Positions 7,881-15,109 of a stretch of DNA of 64,000 nt are shown here, piece after piece (positions within the stretch are counted from its first letter, which is position 1; every line of letters starts with the position of its first letter). The position numbers and the translations under genes were made by a program. This DNA comes from Cognatiyoonia sediminum (GTDB taxonomy: Bacteria > Pseudomonadota > Alphaproteobacteria > Rhodobacterales > Rhodobacteraceae). The notes under the pieces were generated by a model, which saw only the letters and a program-made list of their open reading frames with translations, was not told the DNA's origin and did no database searches. The DNA lies in assembly GCF_900129845.1 (NCBI RefSeq), contig NZ_FQXB01000001.1, positions 1,240,001 through 1,304,000 on the forward strand. Direction: 5' to 3'.

Positions 7881-9416
7881 TCCACCTTCTTCTTTTCGCT
7901 TCGCGACAAAGGCTTGCAATTCTTCCTTGATTCCCTCGTCCATTGCCGGCTCTTCAAAGGTATTGATGATGTCTTTGAAGGTCTGGTGCGCCCGCTGCGC
8001 CGTCCAGATCCCGCCGACGACTTCCCACGCCTCGAAGTTGCGCCAATCTGAAACAAAGGGCTGATAAAAGGCTTTTTCATAGCGCTGTTGGGTGTGCTCA
8101 ATGCCGAAATAGTGCCCGTTTGAGCCAACTTCCTTGATCGCATCAAGCGCGATCTCTTCCGGACCTGTCTCCGTAATCACAGGCTCCATATAGCGCTGGA
8201 TCATTTGCAAAACTTCACAGTCCATTACAAACTTCTCTGGCGAAGCGATCAACCCGCCTTCAAGCCAACCCGCCGCGTGATAGACCATATTGGTGCCAGC
8301 TTGCACAGCGGACCAAAGCGAATTCGACGTTTCCCACATCGCTTGACCGTCAGGTACGTTGGCCGCACAAACGCCGGAGGCGCGCATCGGCAAGCCATAG
8401 TGCCGCGCCATTTGGCCAGTCATCTGAGTCGCGCGCATATATTCGGGCGTCCCAAACGCGGGTGCGCCCGATTTCATGTCTACGTTAGATGTAAAGGTGC
8501 CGATCACGCACGGCGTGCCCGGATTGACGTATTGGAACAACGCAATCGCACTGAGGCCTTCCGCAATGGACAGCGTAACGGCACCGGACATCGTGACCGG
8601 CGCCATAGCACCCGCCAATGTGAATGGCGTAACAACAACCGCCTGCCCTCTTCGGGCAAGACGCAGGCATCCATCAATCATGGGTACGTCATGCTTAAGC
8701 GGCGATGTCGAATTGATGTTCGTATACATATGCGGATTGGACTCGAATTCCTCATCCGTCATCCCGCCCGCTATGCGCACCATCTCCATCACATCTTCAA
8801 CGCGTTCTTTCCCCAGCGAATAGGCGTGCGCCACTTTGTCGGTCAGAACCATCTTGTCGTAGACTACATCCAAATGGCGCACCGATGCGTGCACATCGAC
8901 CGGTTCGACAGGGTAGCCACCCGCGAAATGGATGCAGTTGAAGTGTTGGGTGAGGCGCAAAAGGTTCGCACATTGCGCCCGCGTGCCTGGAACCTTTTTT
9001 CCAATCTCAAGGTCGAAATAATTTGGTGGCGAGGACACATTTCCGAACAGGATATGGTTGCCGCCAAAGGTAATCTTTCGATCAGGATTGCGTGGCGTGA
9101 TATCGAATTGTGATGGCGCATGGCCGATCATCTCCATCACCCAATCGCGGCCCATGCGCACATTGGTGCCATTCACGGTGCATCCAGCCTCTTTGAATAG
9201 CTCTAGAGCTTCTTCATTGAGAAACTCTATCCCGATGTCTTCAAGGATCGTCATCGCACCATTGTGGATCGCCGCGACGCCCTCTTCATCAAGCGGCTCC
9301 GTCGGTCGGTCGATATTGACGGGAATTCGCCACGGCATCTGATCAATTGAAGCTGTGGCTCTTCTAGCGGCGTTGCCCGCGCGCCCTCCGCCTCTGCGTC
9401 GTGCTGTACGGCCCAT
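7863..9416 (-). CDS. Trimethylamine methyltransferase (MttB) family protein, non-pyrrolysine
   Basis: 517 residues from ATG 9416, which has a perfect GGAGG eight bases upstream; the longer frame to 9485 is not needed. The MttB superfamily (COG5598) transfers methyl groups from quaternary or tertiary amines to a corrinoid protein. The archaeal founder uses an amber-encoded pyrrolysine. Here the frame is read through without any stop, so this is a Pyl-free member, as for glycine-betaine or related methyltransferases. The N-terminus is strongly Arg/Gly-rich (GRTARRRGGGRAG), then IPVNIDRPTEPLDEEG. No corrinoid protein gene is adjacent. An inverted repeat lies in front of the gene (9479-9495). Family call firm; substrate unknown. 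Confidence 0.92.
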   Translation of the reverse strand: MGRTARRRGGGRAGNAARRATASIDQMPWRIPVNIDRPTEPLDEEGVAAIHNGAMTILEDIGIEFLNEEALELFKEAGCTVNGTNVRMGRDWVMEMIGHAPSQFDITPRNPDRKITFGGNHILFGNVSSPPNYFDLEIGKKVPGTRAQCANLLRLTQHFNCIHFAGGYPVEPVDVHASVRHLDVVYDKMVLTDKVAHAYSLGKERVEDVMEMVRIAGGMTDEEFESNPHMYTNINSTSPLKHDVPMIDGCLRLARRGQAVVVTPFTLAGAMAPVTMSGAVTLSIAEGLSAIALFQYVNPGTPCVIGTFTSNVDMKSGAPAFGTPEYMRATQMTGQMARHYGLPMRASGVCAANVPDGQAMWETSNSLWSAVQAGTNMVYHAAGWLEGGLIASPEKFVMDCEVLQMIQRYMEPVITETGPEEIALDAIKEVGSNGHYFGIEHTQQRYEKAFYQPFVSDWRNFEAWEVVGGIWTAQRAHQTFKDIINTFEEPAMDEGIKEELQAFVAKRKEEGGAPTDF

Positions 9417-9478
9417 GATCGATCCTCCAAGTCTTCCACTCAGAGTGATGCGATGTTCCGGCAGTTGATTTTCGGTTT

Positions 9479-9495
9479 GCGACAAATTTTGTCGC
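9479..9495. promoter_or_regulatory. Dyad GCGACAAA-T-TTTGTCGC before the MttB-family gene
   Basis: Eight-base perfect arms around a single T, flanked by TTT and TAAA that nearly extend the symmetry. It lies 63 bases upstream of the MttB-family start and touches the last base of the HAD stop. It could be an operator or a weak terminator of the HAD gene; the lack of a T-run favours an operator. Confidence 0.4.
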
Positions 9496-10208
9496 TAAAC
9501 GCGACCAGTTCGAAGCCAATCCGGCAATTGAGCGATGCTCGTAAGGACGACGTCTGCAAATGGCGCCAGCTCTTCTTCCGGCGCAGGTCCGGTCAAAACC
9601 CCGACACAGATCATACCCGCGGCACGGCCAGCATCGAGGTCATGAGTGCTATCACCAACCATAACACATTCATCGGGTTGCAAACCTTCTTGCTCGCAAA
9701 AGCCAAGCAGCTGTCCGGGTGCAGGTTTTCCACCATAGCCACTGTCGAAGCCCGCGATGAAGTCAAACGCCTGTTCCACACCGGCCCGCGAGAGGTGGCT
9801 TCTTGCTGGTCCTTCGGCGTCGTTTGTTGCCACGCCGATCTTTAAACCCAACTCTTTCAATTCGGCCACAAAAGCACCCAACGGTGTCGCCTCTATCTGC
9901 GGCACCTGAGTGGCCGCGTCGTTCATACGTTTGATCAAGCCCGATTTATCGTCAGACTTAAGCACCTCAAGTATCGCGTCAGCAGTCACTTCAACGGTTT
10001 CGGCGATAACGATGCTGCCTGGACGGAACACCTTATTTTCCAAGTCATAATCGAGCCGATCAGCAAGCCGTTGCTTCAGAACACTATCGCCTCGGGTTTC
10101 CGCAGCGATCATGGTCTCCGCCCATGCGCCCCACGTTGCGTTGAAATCAAATAATGTGCCGTCCTTGTCGAAGATCACACCTTTGATCTGATTGGATCGA
10201 TCGCTCAT
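9495..10208 (-). CDS. HAD-superfamily phosphatase (phosphoglycolate phosphatase-like)
   Basis: 237 residues. A cytoplasmic phosphohydrolase with all four HAD motifs: FDKDGTLFDF (nucleophile Asp and acid/base Asp), GVATNDA (motif II), the Lys of YGGKPAPG (motif III) and VMVGDSTHDLDAG (motif IV). The helical cap after motif I is of the Gph/PhnX type. Substrate is not determined. I chose ATG 10208, which forms an ATGA overlap with the DUF3572 stop; an ATG two codons earlier is also possible. It is co-transcribed with the DUF3572 gene by this overlap. Confidence 0.9.
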   Translation of the reverse strand: MSDRSNQIKGVIFDKDGTLFDFNATWGAWAETMIAAETRGDSVLKQRLADRLDYDLENKVFRPGSIVIAETVEVTADAILEVLKSDDKSGLIKRMNDAATQVPQIEATPLGAFVAELKELGLKIGVATNDAEGPARSHLSRAGVEQAFDFIAGFDSGYGGKPAPGQLLGFCEQEGLQPDECVMVGDSTHDLDAGRAAGMICVGVLTGPAPEEELAPFADVVLTSIAQLPDWLRTGRV

Positions 10209-10483
10209 GTCCAATGTACCTGTTCTGCGCCCGGCAAAGCATATCGAGCACGAAGTGGATCCTCGTAAGCAAGGTTAATCGTGTCACAGAAATCCTTAAC
10301 CCACGCATCATCCATCGTTATGAATTCAAGGACCGACGCTTGAAATTCGTGATCTGTCGCGCGCTGTCTTAGTTCCACTTCAGATGTCCCCGTAGACCCA
10401 AGAAAAACGGGCAAAACCTCGTCATTGCCGACCAGCCAAGCAAGTGCCTGAAGGGCTATGGTTTCAGCGATTTCAGGCGACAT
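10205..10483 (-). CDS. DUF3572 family protein
   Basis: 92 residues. A small acidic protein found in Alphaproteobacteria; it begins MSPEIAETIALQALAWL with the LAWLVGNDEVLPVFL block that marks the family. It is probably helical and cytoplasmic, with no catalytic motif visible. It overlaps the start of the HAD phosphatase gene by four bases, suggesting coupled expression. The upstream gap of 89 bases to the divergent cyclase gene contains a 12-base palindrome AACAAATTTGTT at 10517-10528. Function unknown. Confidence 0.88.
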   Translation of the reverse strand: MSPEIAETIALQALAWLVGNDEVLPVFLGSTGTSEVELRQRATDHEFQASVLEFITMDDAWVKDFCDTINLAYEDPLRARYALPGAEQVHWT

Positions 10484-10572
10484 TCAACATCCTTTCTGAA
10501 TCGGCAACGCATTCTTAACAAATTTGTTTCAACTTGATGACGGGAAGCGGTCAACCGCCAGAAGGAATCAAG

Positions 10573-11949
10573 ATGACAGGCAAGATACTCATTCTCGACA
10601 GCGTAGCCACCAATCGGATCGTTATGAAGGTCAAATTGGCCGCGGCGCGCTACGAAACACTCACTGCCGCGACCTGTAAAGACGCCCTTCAATTGATGGA
10701 ACAGGACAGACCCGATCTTTTGCTCATAAATCTTTCGGATCCAGTCGAAGACGGCCATCAGTTTTGTAAAAGACTCAAGACAAACCCGAAATTTCGGGAC
10801 ACCGCAATAGTAGCTATTGGTATCGCGGATACAGCTCGCGTGCGTTTTGCGGCACTTGATGCAGGTGTCGACGAAGTTTTACCTCATCCCATTAGCGACG
10901 CACTTATGCTGGCTCGAATACGTGGCCTGCTGAGGCGTCGCATAGCCAACCTCGAATGGGACATTAGAAATGAGACGTCGCAAGCACTTGGCTTTGAGGA
11001 AGAGGTGGCACCAATACTTGCGCCTGCTCATCTTTGCCTTGCGCCAGGCAGTGCGAACCGCACATCAGTCCTCAAGAACTTGTTCGCAAATCTTACTCAG
11101 TTCCGCGTTTCAGTCCGAATAGGCGCAGGAGCATTGGCCACTTCGGCGGAGAATGCGCCCGGCGACGTCTTTGTCATCGATGCTTGGAATATTGATGCCT
11201 GTGCATTGGTATCCGATATCTACTCCCGTCCCAGTTTGCGCAATTCGCAAATTATGGTGATCGCTCCGAAAGGTCGCGCCGACATTGCGGTTCAGGCATT
11301 GGATTTCGGGGCTGGCGAGGTGGTTTATGATGACATCTCCCTAAATGAGCTATCGATACGTATCGATAGCCTGATACAACACAAACGCCGGCAAGATAGA
11401 CAACGCAAATGCGTTTTGTCAGGCTTGGAAGCTGCCACCTTGGACCCACTGACAGGCCTGTATAACCGACGCTACGCAAAAACGCACCTAAAGAGCGTCG
11501 CCGAACAGGCTTTTGCAAAGCGCGAAAGCTACGCCCTTCTGATCTTCGACATCGACCATTTCAAACAGATCAATGACCGCTTTGGGCATGCTCATGGAGA
11601 CCTTGTTCTCAAGAAGGTCGCGAATTGCCTGGAGCAAAATTTCAGAAGCTTGGATCTCGTTGCTCGCATCGGCGGCGAAGAGTTTTTAGTTGCTATGCCA
11701 GAGACATCATTGTGTCAGGCAGAGCTTGCCGCAGAACGGGTCAGAGAGACCATCGGCCGCGAAAGCTTCGACTTTGACCGTTCCGAGGGTGCAATAAACG
11801 TAACAGTCTCTGCTGGTGTCGCAGTCGACGACGTTCTCGGCAAATGCCTTACACCGCCAGAGGTCCTCTTTAGCAAAGCAGACGCAGCCCTATACGAAGC
11901 GAAAGCGTCCGGTCGGGACAAAGTCGCGCTCAGCGAGCAAGCCGCTTAA
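10573..11949 (+). CDS. pleD: PleD-like diguanylate cyclase (REC-REC-GGDEF)
   Basis: 458 residues from ATG 10573, preceded by AAGGA. Two receiver domains (about 1-125 and 150-280) precede a GGDEF domain that makes cyclic-di-GMP. The catalytic signature is GGEEF, and an RSLD inhibitory I-site sits five residues before it, so feedback inhibition is likely. In the first receiver the usual phosphoacceptor Asp position is Asn (LLLINLSDPVEDG) and the acidic pair near the N-terminus reads LDS, so phosphorylation as in Caulobacter PleD is unlikely. The second receiver is also weakly conserved. It is transcribed alone and converges tightly with the sensor gene at 11946. Orthology to PleD rests on architecture. 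Confidence 0.9.
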   Translation: MTGKILILDSVATNRIVMKVKLAAARYETLTAATCKDALQLMEQDRPDLLLINLSDPVEDGHQFCKRLKTNPKFRDTAIVAIGIADTARVRFAALDAGVDEVLPHPISDALMLARIRGLLRRRIANLEWDIRNETSQALGFEEEVAPILAPAHLCLAPGSANRTSVLKNLFANLTQFRVSVRIGAGALATSAENAPGDVFVIDAWNIDACALVSDIYSRPSLRNSQIMVIAPKGRADIAVQALDFGAGEVVYDDISLNELSIRIDSLIQHKRRQDRQRKCVLSGLEAATLDPLTGLYNRRYAKTHLKSVAEQAFAKRESYALLIFDIDHFKQINDRFGHAHGDLVLKKVANCLEQNFRSLDLVARIGGEEFLVAMPETSLCQAELAAERVRETIGRESFDFDRSEGAINVTVSAGVAVDDVLGKCLTPPEVLFSKADAALYEAKASGRDKVALSEQAA

Positions 11950-12416
11950 GGTTTCCGACGCTGCTGCGAGGCTCGCTCGAGCTTATCTGCAAAGGCGGCC
12001 CGCTCATCTTGCGTCATGCTTTCTACTTGAGCAACAAATGCGGCGCGCGCAGCTGACTGAAGAACCCTTGCGCGTTCCCTCGCCCCCGCCAGCGCTTGAT
12101 CCAAAGCAACCGGATCAAATGTTTCGGCGCGAAGGACTTCGAGAACGTTCTCGATCATGCCATCGCTCCGAGAACGACCCAGTTCACGAAGTTCAGGATT
12201 GCGTCGTAAAGAGCGCCCAATTTCGCGTCTTTGTTCCGGTGTTAAGGCCATCCCGATTGGGCCTAAGCCAATCTCAAACGCTTGCGGTGGTTTCCCGCCA
12301 GCAAATCGAAATCCGACACCAGCCACGACCCCAATTACGGCGACGTTAAAGGCCAAAGAGACCGCAAAGATGACTTTCCAAAGTCGGCGCGGTTTTTGTT
12401 CCGAACTGTCAGCCAT
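11946..12416 (-). CDS. Periplasmic heavy-metal sensor-like protein (CnrX/Spy type)
   Basis: 156 residues. A short basic cytoplasmic N-terminus, one membrane helix at about 14-34 (IFAVSLAFNVAVIGVVAG) and a periplasmic helical hairpin rich in Arg and Glu. TPEQRREIGRSLR is typical of the Metal_resist/CnrX/CpxP-Spy fold. Such proteins sense metals or misfolded envelope proteins and may signal to an ECF sigma system. It is the last gene of the minus-strand sigma-factor operon; its start overlaps the end of the preceding small membrane protein by eight bases. No His-rich metal site is obvious, so metal sensing is uncertain. Confidence 0.8.
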   Translation of the reverse strand: MADSSEQKPRRLWKVIFAVSLAFNVAVIGVVAGVGFRFAGGKPPQAFEIGLGPIGMALTPEQRREIGRSLRRNPELRELGRSRSDGMIENVLEVLRAETFDPVALDQALAGARERARVLQSAARAAFVAQVESMTQDERAAFADKLERASQQRRKP

Positions 12417-12762
12417 CTAGCGTTACCTCATCAAAACCAGCGAAGTCGTCCACAAAAGAGACCGACGTTGTGTTTCCCATAGCGTTTGCGACCCAATCAT
12501 CAACGACGTCTGGCGGCGTGAGTCCAATCCAAAGACCTGCAACGCCAGCGGCCGTCACGCCACTTAAAGCCGGCCAGCCGCCAACGCCGGAAAGCAATCG
12601 ATCCCAAAAAGAAGCTTTTGCGGCCGAAACAGATGATGCTTTCGGCTGACACTCATCCGCATCTGCGAGGACGCGAGTTAGTAGGTCATCCGACGGTTCC
12701 ACATTTTCTGAACGTGCTTCGTCAAACAAAGACGCCAGTAGCTGGTCATCAGGTTGTGTCAT
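12409..12762 (-). CDS. Small single-pass membrane protein, putative anti-sigma factor
   Basis: 117 residues from ATG 12762, which overlaps the sigma gene by 14 bases. The N-terminal 45 residues are acidic and helical (DDQLLASLFDEARSENV), then a membrane helix at about 64-83 (GWPALSGVTAAGVAGLW), then a short periplasmic tail. Size, topology and position directly after an ECF sigma gene match an anti-sigma factor, though no zinc-binding ZAS motif is present. Databases often label such proteins oddly. The function is inferred from context. Confidence 0.7.
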   Translation of the reverse strand: MTQPDDQLLASLFDEARSENVEPSDDLLTRVLADADECQPKASSVSAAKASFWDRLLSGVGGWPALSGVTAAGVAGLWIGLTPPDVVDDWVANAMGNTTSVSFVDDFAGFDEVTLDG

Positions 12763-13330
12763 CTTCAAACCCCAATTCTGCCTTTTGCTCCGCCAGAAGC
12801 ACGATCAAACTTCGTTTTCCACGCGCCGTTAGATTTTCCACCGCAGTAACGGTGATGTCCATAATTTCTGCAATCTCAGGATTGCTAAGGCCTTCTAAGT
12901 GACGCAGCGCGACTGCCTGCGCCTGACGTTCCGGCAATTGTGCTAACGCATATTTCAACGCAAAAACACGGCGTTTGCTTTGTAGCTCGCGTGCCGCTGA
13001 TGGGTTTCCGTCGTCCACTTCGGCGATCTGATCCAACCCCACGTTGCCACGACGCTTGCGCAGCCTATCCGTACAAAGGTTGGCGACAACGCGATACAAC
13101 CAGGTACTGACTTTAGCCTCATCTTGCCGCCAGTCAGGTGCGACCTTCCACAACCGGATCATCGCCTCTTGCGCCACATCCTCTGCCTCTGCCCGATCAT
13201 TCAACATGCGCGTCGCCTGCCCTAGCACCTTCGGAAGCAGGCGCCGCGTCAGAACTGTCGCTGCATCTGGGTCGCCGTTTGCATAGGCCACCAAGAGTGC
13301 AGCATCCGGTGCGTTTGAAAGATCGGTCAT
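12749..13330 (-). CDS. ECF-type RNA polymerase sigma factor
   Basis: 193 residues, the usual ECF length. Region 2 contains the core-binding and promoter-melting segment AEDVAQEAMIRLWKV. Region 4 has LPERQAQAVALRHLEGLS and a helix-turn-helix NPEIAEIMDITVTAVENL that reads the -35 element. There is no region 3 and no extra C-terminal domain. The start has AAAGGG upstream. It is followed by a putative anti-sigma gene and a CnrX-like sensor, and preceded by an EF-hand gene across a strong hairpin. This arrangement suggests an envelope-stress or metal/calcium-responsive regulon. The inducing signal is inference. Confidence 0.93.
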   Translation of the reverse strand: MTDLSNAPDAALLVAYANGDPDAATVLTRRLLPKVLGQATRMLNDRAEAEDVAQEAMIRLWKVAPDWRQDEAKVSTWLYRVVANLCTDRLRKRRGNVGLDQIAEVDDGNPSAARELQSKRRVFALKYALAQLPERQAQAVALRHLEGLSNPEIAEIMDITVTAVENLTARGKRSLIVLLAEQKAELGFEDDTT

Positions 13331-13366
13331 TGAGCCCTTTGGTACTCATAACAGAATTGGCAAGCA

Positions 13367-13392
13367 ATGAGCGGGGCGCAAGCCCCGCTCAT
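13367..13392 (-). terminator. Strong 11-bp hairpin between EF-hand and sigma genes
   Basis: Perfect arms ATGAGCGGGGC and GCCCCGCTCAT around a GCAA loop (plus-strand reading), starting 7 bases past the EF-hand stop codon in the direction of transcription. On the minus strand it is followed by TGCTTGCC, not a T-run, so it is more likely a partial terminator or RNA-stabilising element that sets the ratio of EF-hand protein to sigma factor. Confidence 0.6.
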
Positions 13393-13399
13393 GAGGTGC

Positions 13400-13885
13400 T
13401 TATCCTTCGTCGCTGTCGGAGCCGCGGTCAGATTTTCCGCCATGGCGTCCGCCGCGTCCACGCTCTTTCGCAGTTTCGAATTCTTCCTCACTGATGGCAC
13501 CGTCGTCATTTTCGTCGATGCGTTCAAATATGCGTTCCGCCATAGCTCCACCGCGGCGTTCACGCATCTGGGCCAGTTCATCTTGAGACAATTCACCATC
13601 TCCGTTTGTATCCAGGCGCTCCATCATGCGATCGATGCGATTTGCGCGGCGCCCTTCGGCGGCCGCTGTCAGTTCTTCGACCGACAATGACCCGTTTCCA
13701 TCGATATCTGCGGCCGCGAACCGCGCCTGACCCTGAGCTTGGAGTTCTTCCATTGTGATTTGCCCATCGCCGTTCGCGTCCAAAGTCGAAAAGTCTGGGC
13801 GATCTCCACCCGGTTTGGCTTGAACATCCGCCGCAGTCATGACCAAAGCCGCTGTGATACCTGCCATCAATACTGTCGTTTTCAT
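13400..13885 (-). CDS. Secreted four-EF-hand calcium-binding protein
   Basis: 161 residues from ATG 13885 (GAGGA just upstream; a start at 13897 would place the Shine-Dalgarno inside the gene). The signal peptide ends near VQA. Four canonical EF-hand loops follow: DANGDGQITMEE, DIDGNGSLSVEE, DTNGDGELSQDE and DENDDGAISEEE. The tail is Arg/Gly/Asp/Ser-rich. It is a periplasmic or exported calcium-binding protein. It heads the operon with the ECF sigma factor, the putative anti-sigma and the CnrX-like protein, with a strong hairpin after its stop. It may buffer or sense calcium; this is inferred. Confidence 0.93.
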   Translation of the reverse strand: MKTTVLMAGITAALVMTAADVQAKPGGDRPDFSTLDANGDGQITMEELQAQGQARFAAADIDGNGSLSVEELTAAAEGRRANRIDRMMERLDTNGDGELSQDELAQMRERRGGAMAERIFERIDENDDGAISEEEFETAKERGRGGRHGGKSDRGSDSDEG

Positions 13886-14050
13886 CTTGTTCCTCATTTC
13901 AAAGACCCGACCAATCGCCGGAGATATTGTTGAAACGGGAGCATTTTGACTTTCCGTCGCAAAAAATCGAAAAAAGTTTCGCGATGCCGTTTTCCTTCTT
14001 ATTTTTTGGCCTCAAAGGGCATAGGTAGACCTCGAAGAAGGAACCTGAAA

Positions 14051-14431
14051 ATGTCAGACGTTGTTGAAGAACGCGAAATGAAACCCGCCATGTGGCGTGG
14101 GTTAAAACGTAAGTGTCCCAATTGCGGTCAAGGGTCGCTTTTTGCGGGGTATCTTAAGACGGCGGACAGTTGCTCTCACTGCGGTCAGGATTTCACGGCA
14201 CATCGTGCGGATGATGGACCTGCATATCTGACCATTCTTGTTGTTGGACATATCATCGGCTTTGCAATGCACTTCATCTGGAGCGCTTATCGCCCTGATC
14301 CCTTGACAATGGCGCTGGTTTTGACGGCGGGAAGTGTCGCACTATCGCTGTGGCTTTTGCCACGGCTCAAGGGCATGATTATCGCCATCCAATGGGCCAA
14401 GCGGATGCACGGCTTTGGGAAAGAGGCCTAA
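14051..14431 (+). CDS. DUF983 family zinc-ribbon membrane protein
   Basis: 126 residues from ATG 14051, with AAGGA upstream. An N-terminal zinc ribbon (CPNCGQGSLF and CSHCGQDF) is followed by two hydrophobic helices (LTILVVGHIIGFAMHFIW and MALVLTAGSVALSLWLL). DUF983 proteins are common in Alphaproteobacteria, often near cytochrome oxidase or Nudix genes, and have no firm function. The stop at 14429-14431 directly abuts the TTG start of the Nudix gene, so the pair is coupled. The in-frame extension to 13946 lacks a ribosome site and looks like noise. Confidence 0.88.
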   Translation: MSDVVEEREMKPAMWRGLKRKCPNCGQGSLFAGYLKTADSCSHCGQDFTAHRADDGPAYLTILVVGHIIGFAMHFIWSAYRPDPLTMALVLTAGSVALSLWLLPRLKGMIIAIQWAKRMHGFGKEA

Positions 14432-15109
14432 TTGACGTCCAACGTCCCTATTCGAGACGCCGCAACGGTTATCGTTCTCCGTGATCAAGCGACGGACCCC
14501 AAAGTTCTTATGGGCCAACGGGGCAAAACCGCGGTTTTCATGCCGGGGAAATTTGTCTTCCCGGGCGGCGCAATTGATCAAAATGACCATCAAGTGCCTG
14601 TTCATGGCCTGCCAGCGGACACGACCGCTCAATTGAATGAGGAAAGCCTTATCCCAGCACATGCGATTGCCGCAGCGGCTGTCAGAGAGCTTTGGGAAGA
14701 AACAGGGCAGATCCTTGGACAGCACGGGGAATGGACGGATGCTCCTCAGGGATGGCGCGGGTTCGCCAAATCTGGCCATGTTCCCTTTGCACCTTTTGAG
14801 TTTTTCTTCAGGGCGGTCACACCAGAAGGCCGGCCGCGTCGGTTCGACGCGCGCTTTCTGCTTCTTGAAGCAGAACATCTTCAGAGCGACATTGATGATT
14901 TTTCGCTGGCCGAGGACGAACTGTCCCATTTGCAATGGGTCCCGTTGCATAGCGTGCGTCAATTCAACTTACCATTCATCACGAAAGTCGTTCTTGCCGA
15001 ACTAGAAGATAGAGTCGCCAATGGTCCTGCTGGGCGCGCTGTCCCATTCTTTAGAAATGACGATGAAGATCGCCTTGTCAGCAGAATTGGTGGCGCGTGG
15101 CCCGGCTAG
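14432..15109 (+). CDS. Nudix hydrolase (CoA pyrophosphatase / NUDT19-like)
   Basis: 225 residues, beginning at a TTG that abuts the DUF983 stop, with AAGAGG upstream inside that gene. No alternative ATG exists before the conserved VIVLRDQ strand. The catalytic helix is RELWEETGQ in a Nudix box preceded by FPGGAIDQ, with a longer insertion than the classic box, as in NUDT7/NUDT19-like proteins. It should hydrolyse a nucleoside-diphosphate-linked substrate; CoA derivatives are plausible. Its stop shares a CTAG with the stop of the convergent EamA gene. Confidence 0.88.
   Translation: MTSNVPIRDAATVIVLRDQATDPKVLMGQRGKTAVFMPGKFVFPGGAIDQNDHQVPVHGLPADTTAQLNEESLIPAHAIAAAAVRELWEETGQILGQHGEWTDAPQGWRGFAKSGHVPFAPFEFFFRAVTPEGRPRRFDARFLLLEAEHLQSDIDDFSLAEDELSHLQWVPLHSVRQFNLPFITKVVLAELEDRVANGPAGRAVPFFRNDDEDRLVSRIGGAWPG

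Noticed and set aside
8205-9113. 302-residue open frame on the plus strand opposite the MttB-family gene
   Set aside because: Very rich in Arg and His with no domain-like pattern; it is a shadow of the conserved minus-strand gene, which has a perfect ribosome site.
7863-9416. Pyrrolysine-type MttB with an amber codon
   Set aside because: The frame contains no internal stop, so there is no Pyl codon.
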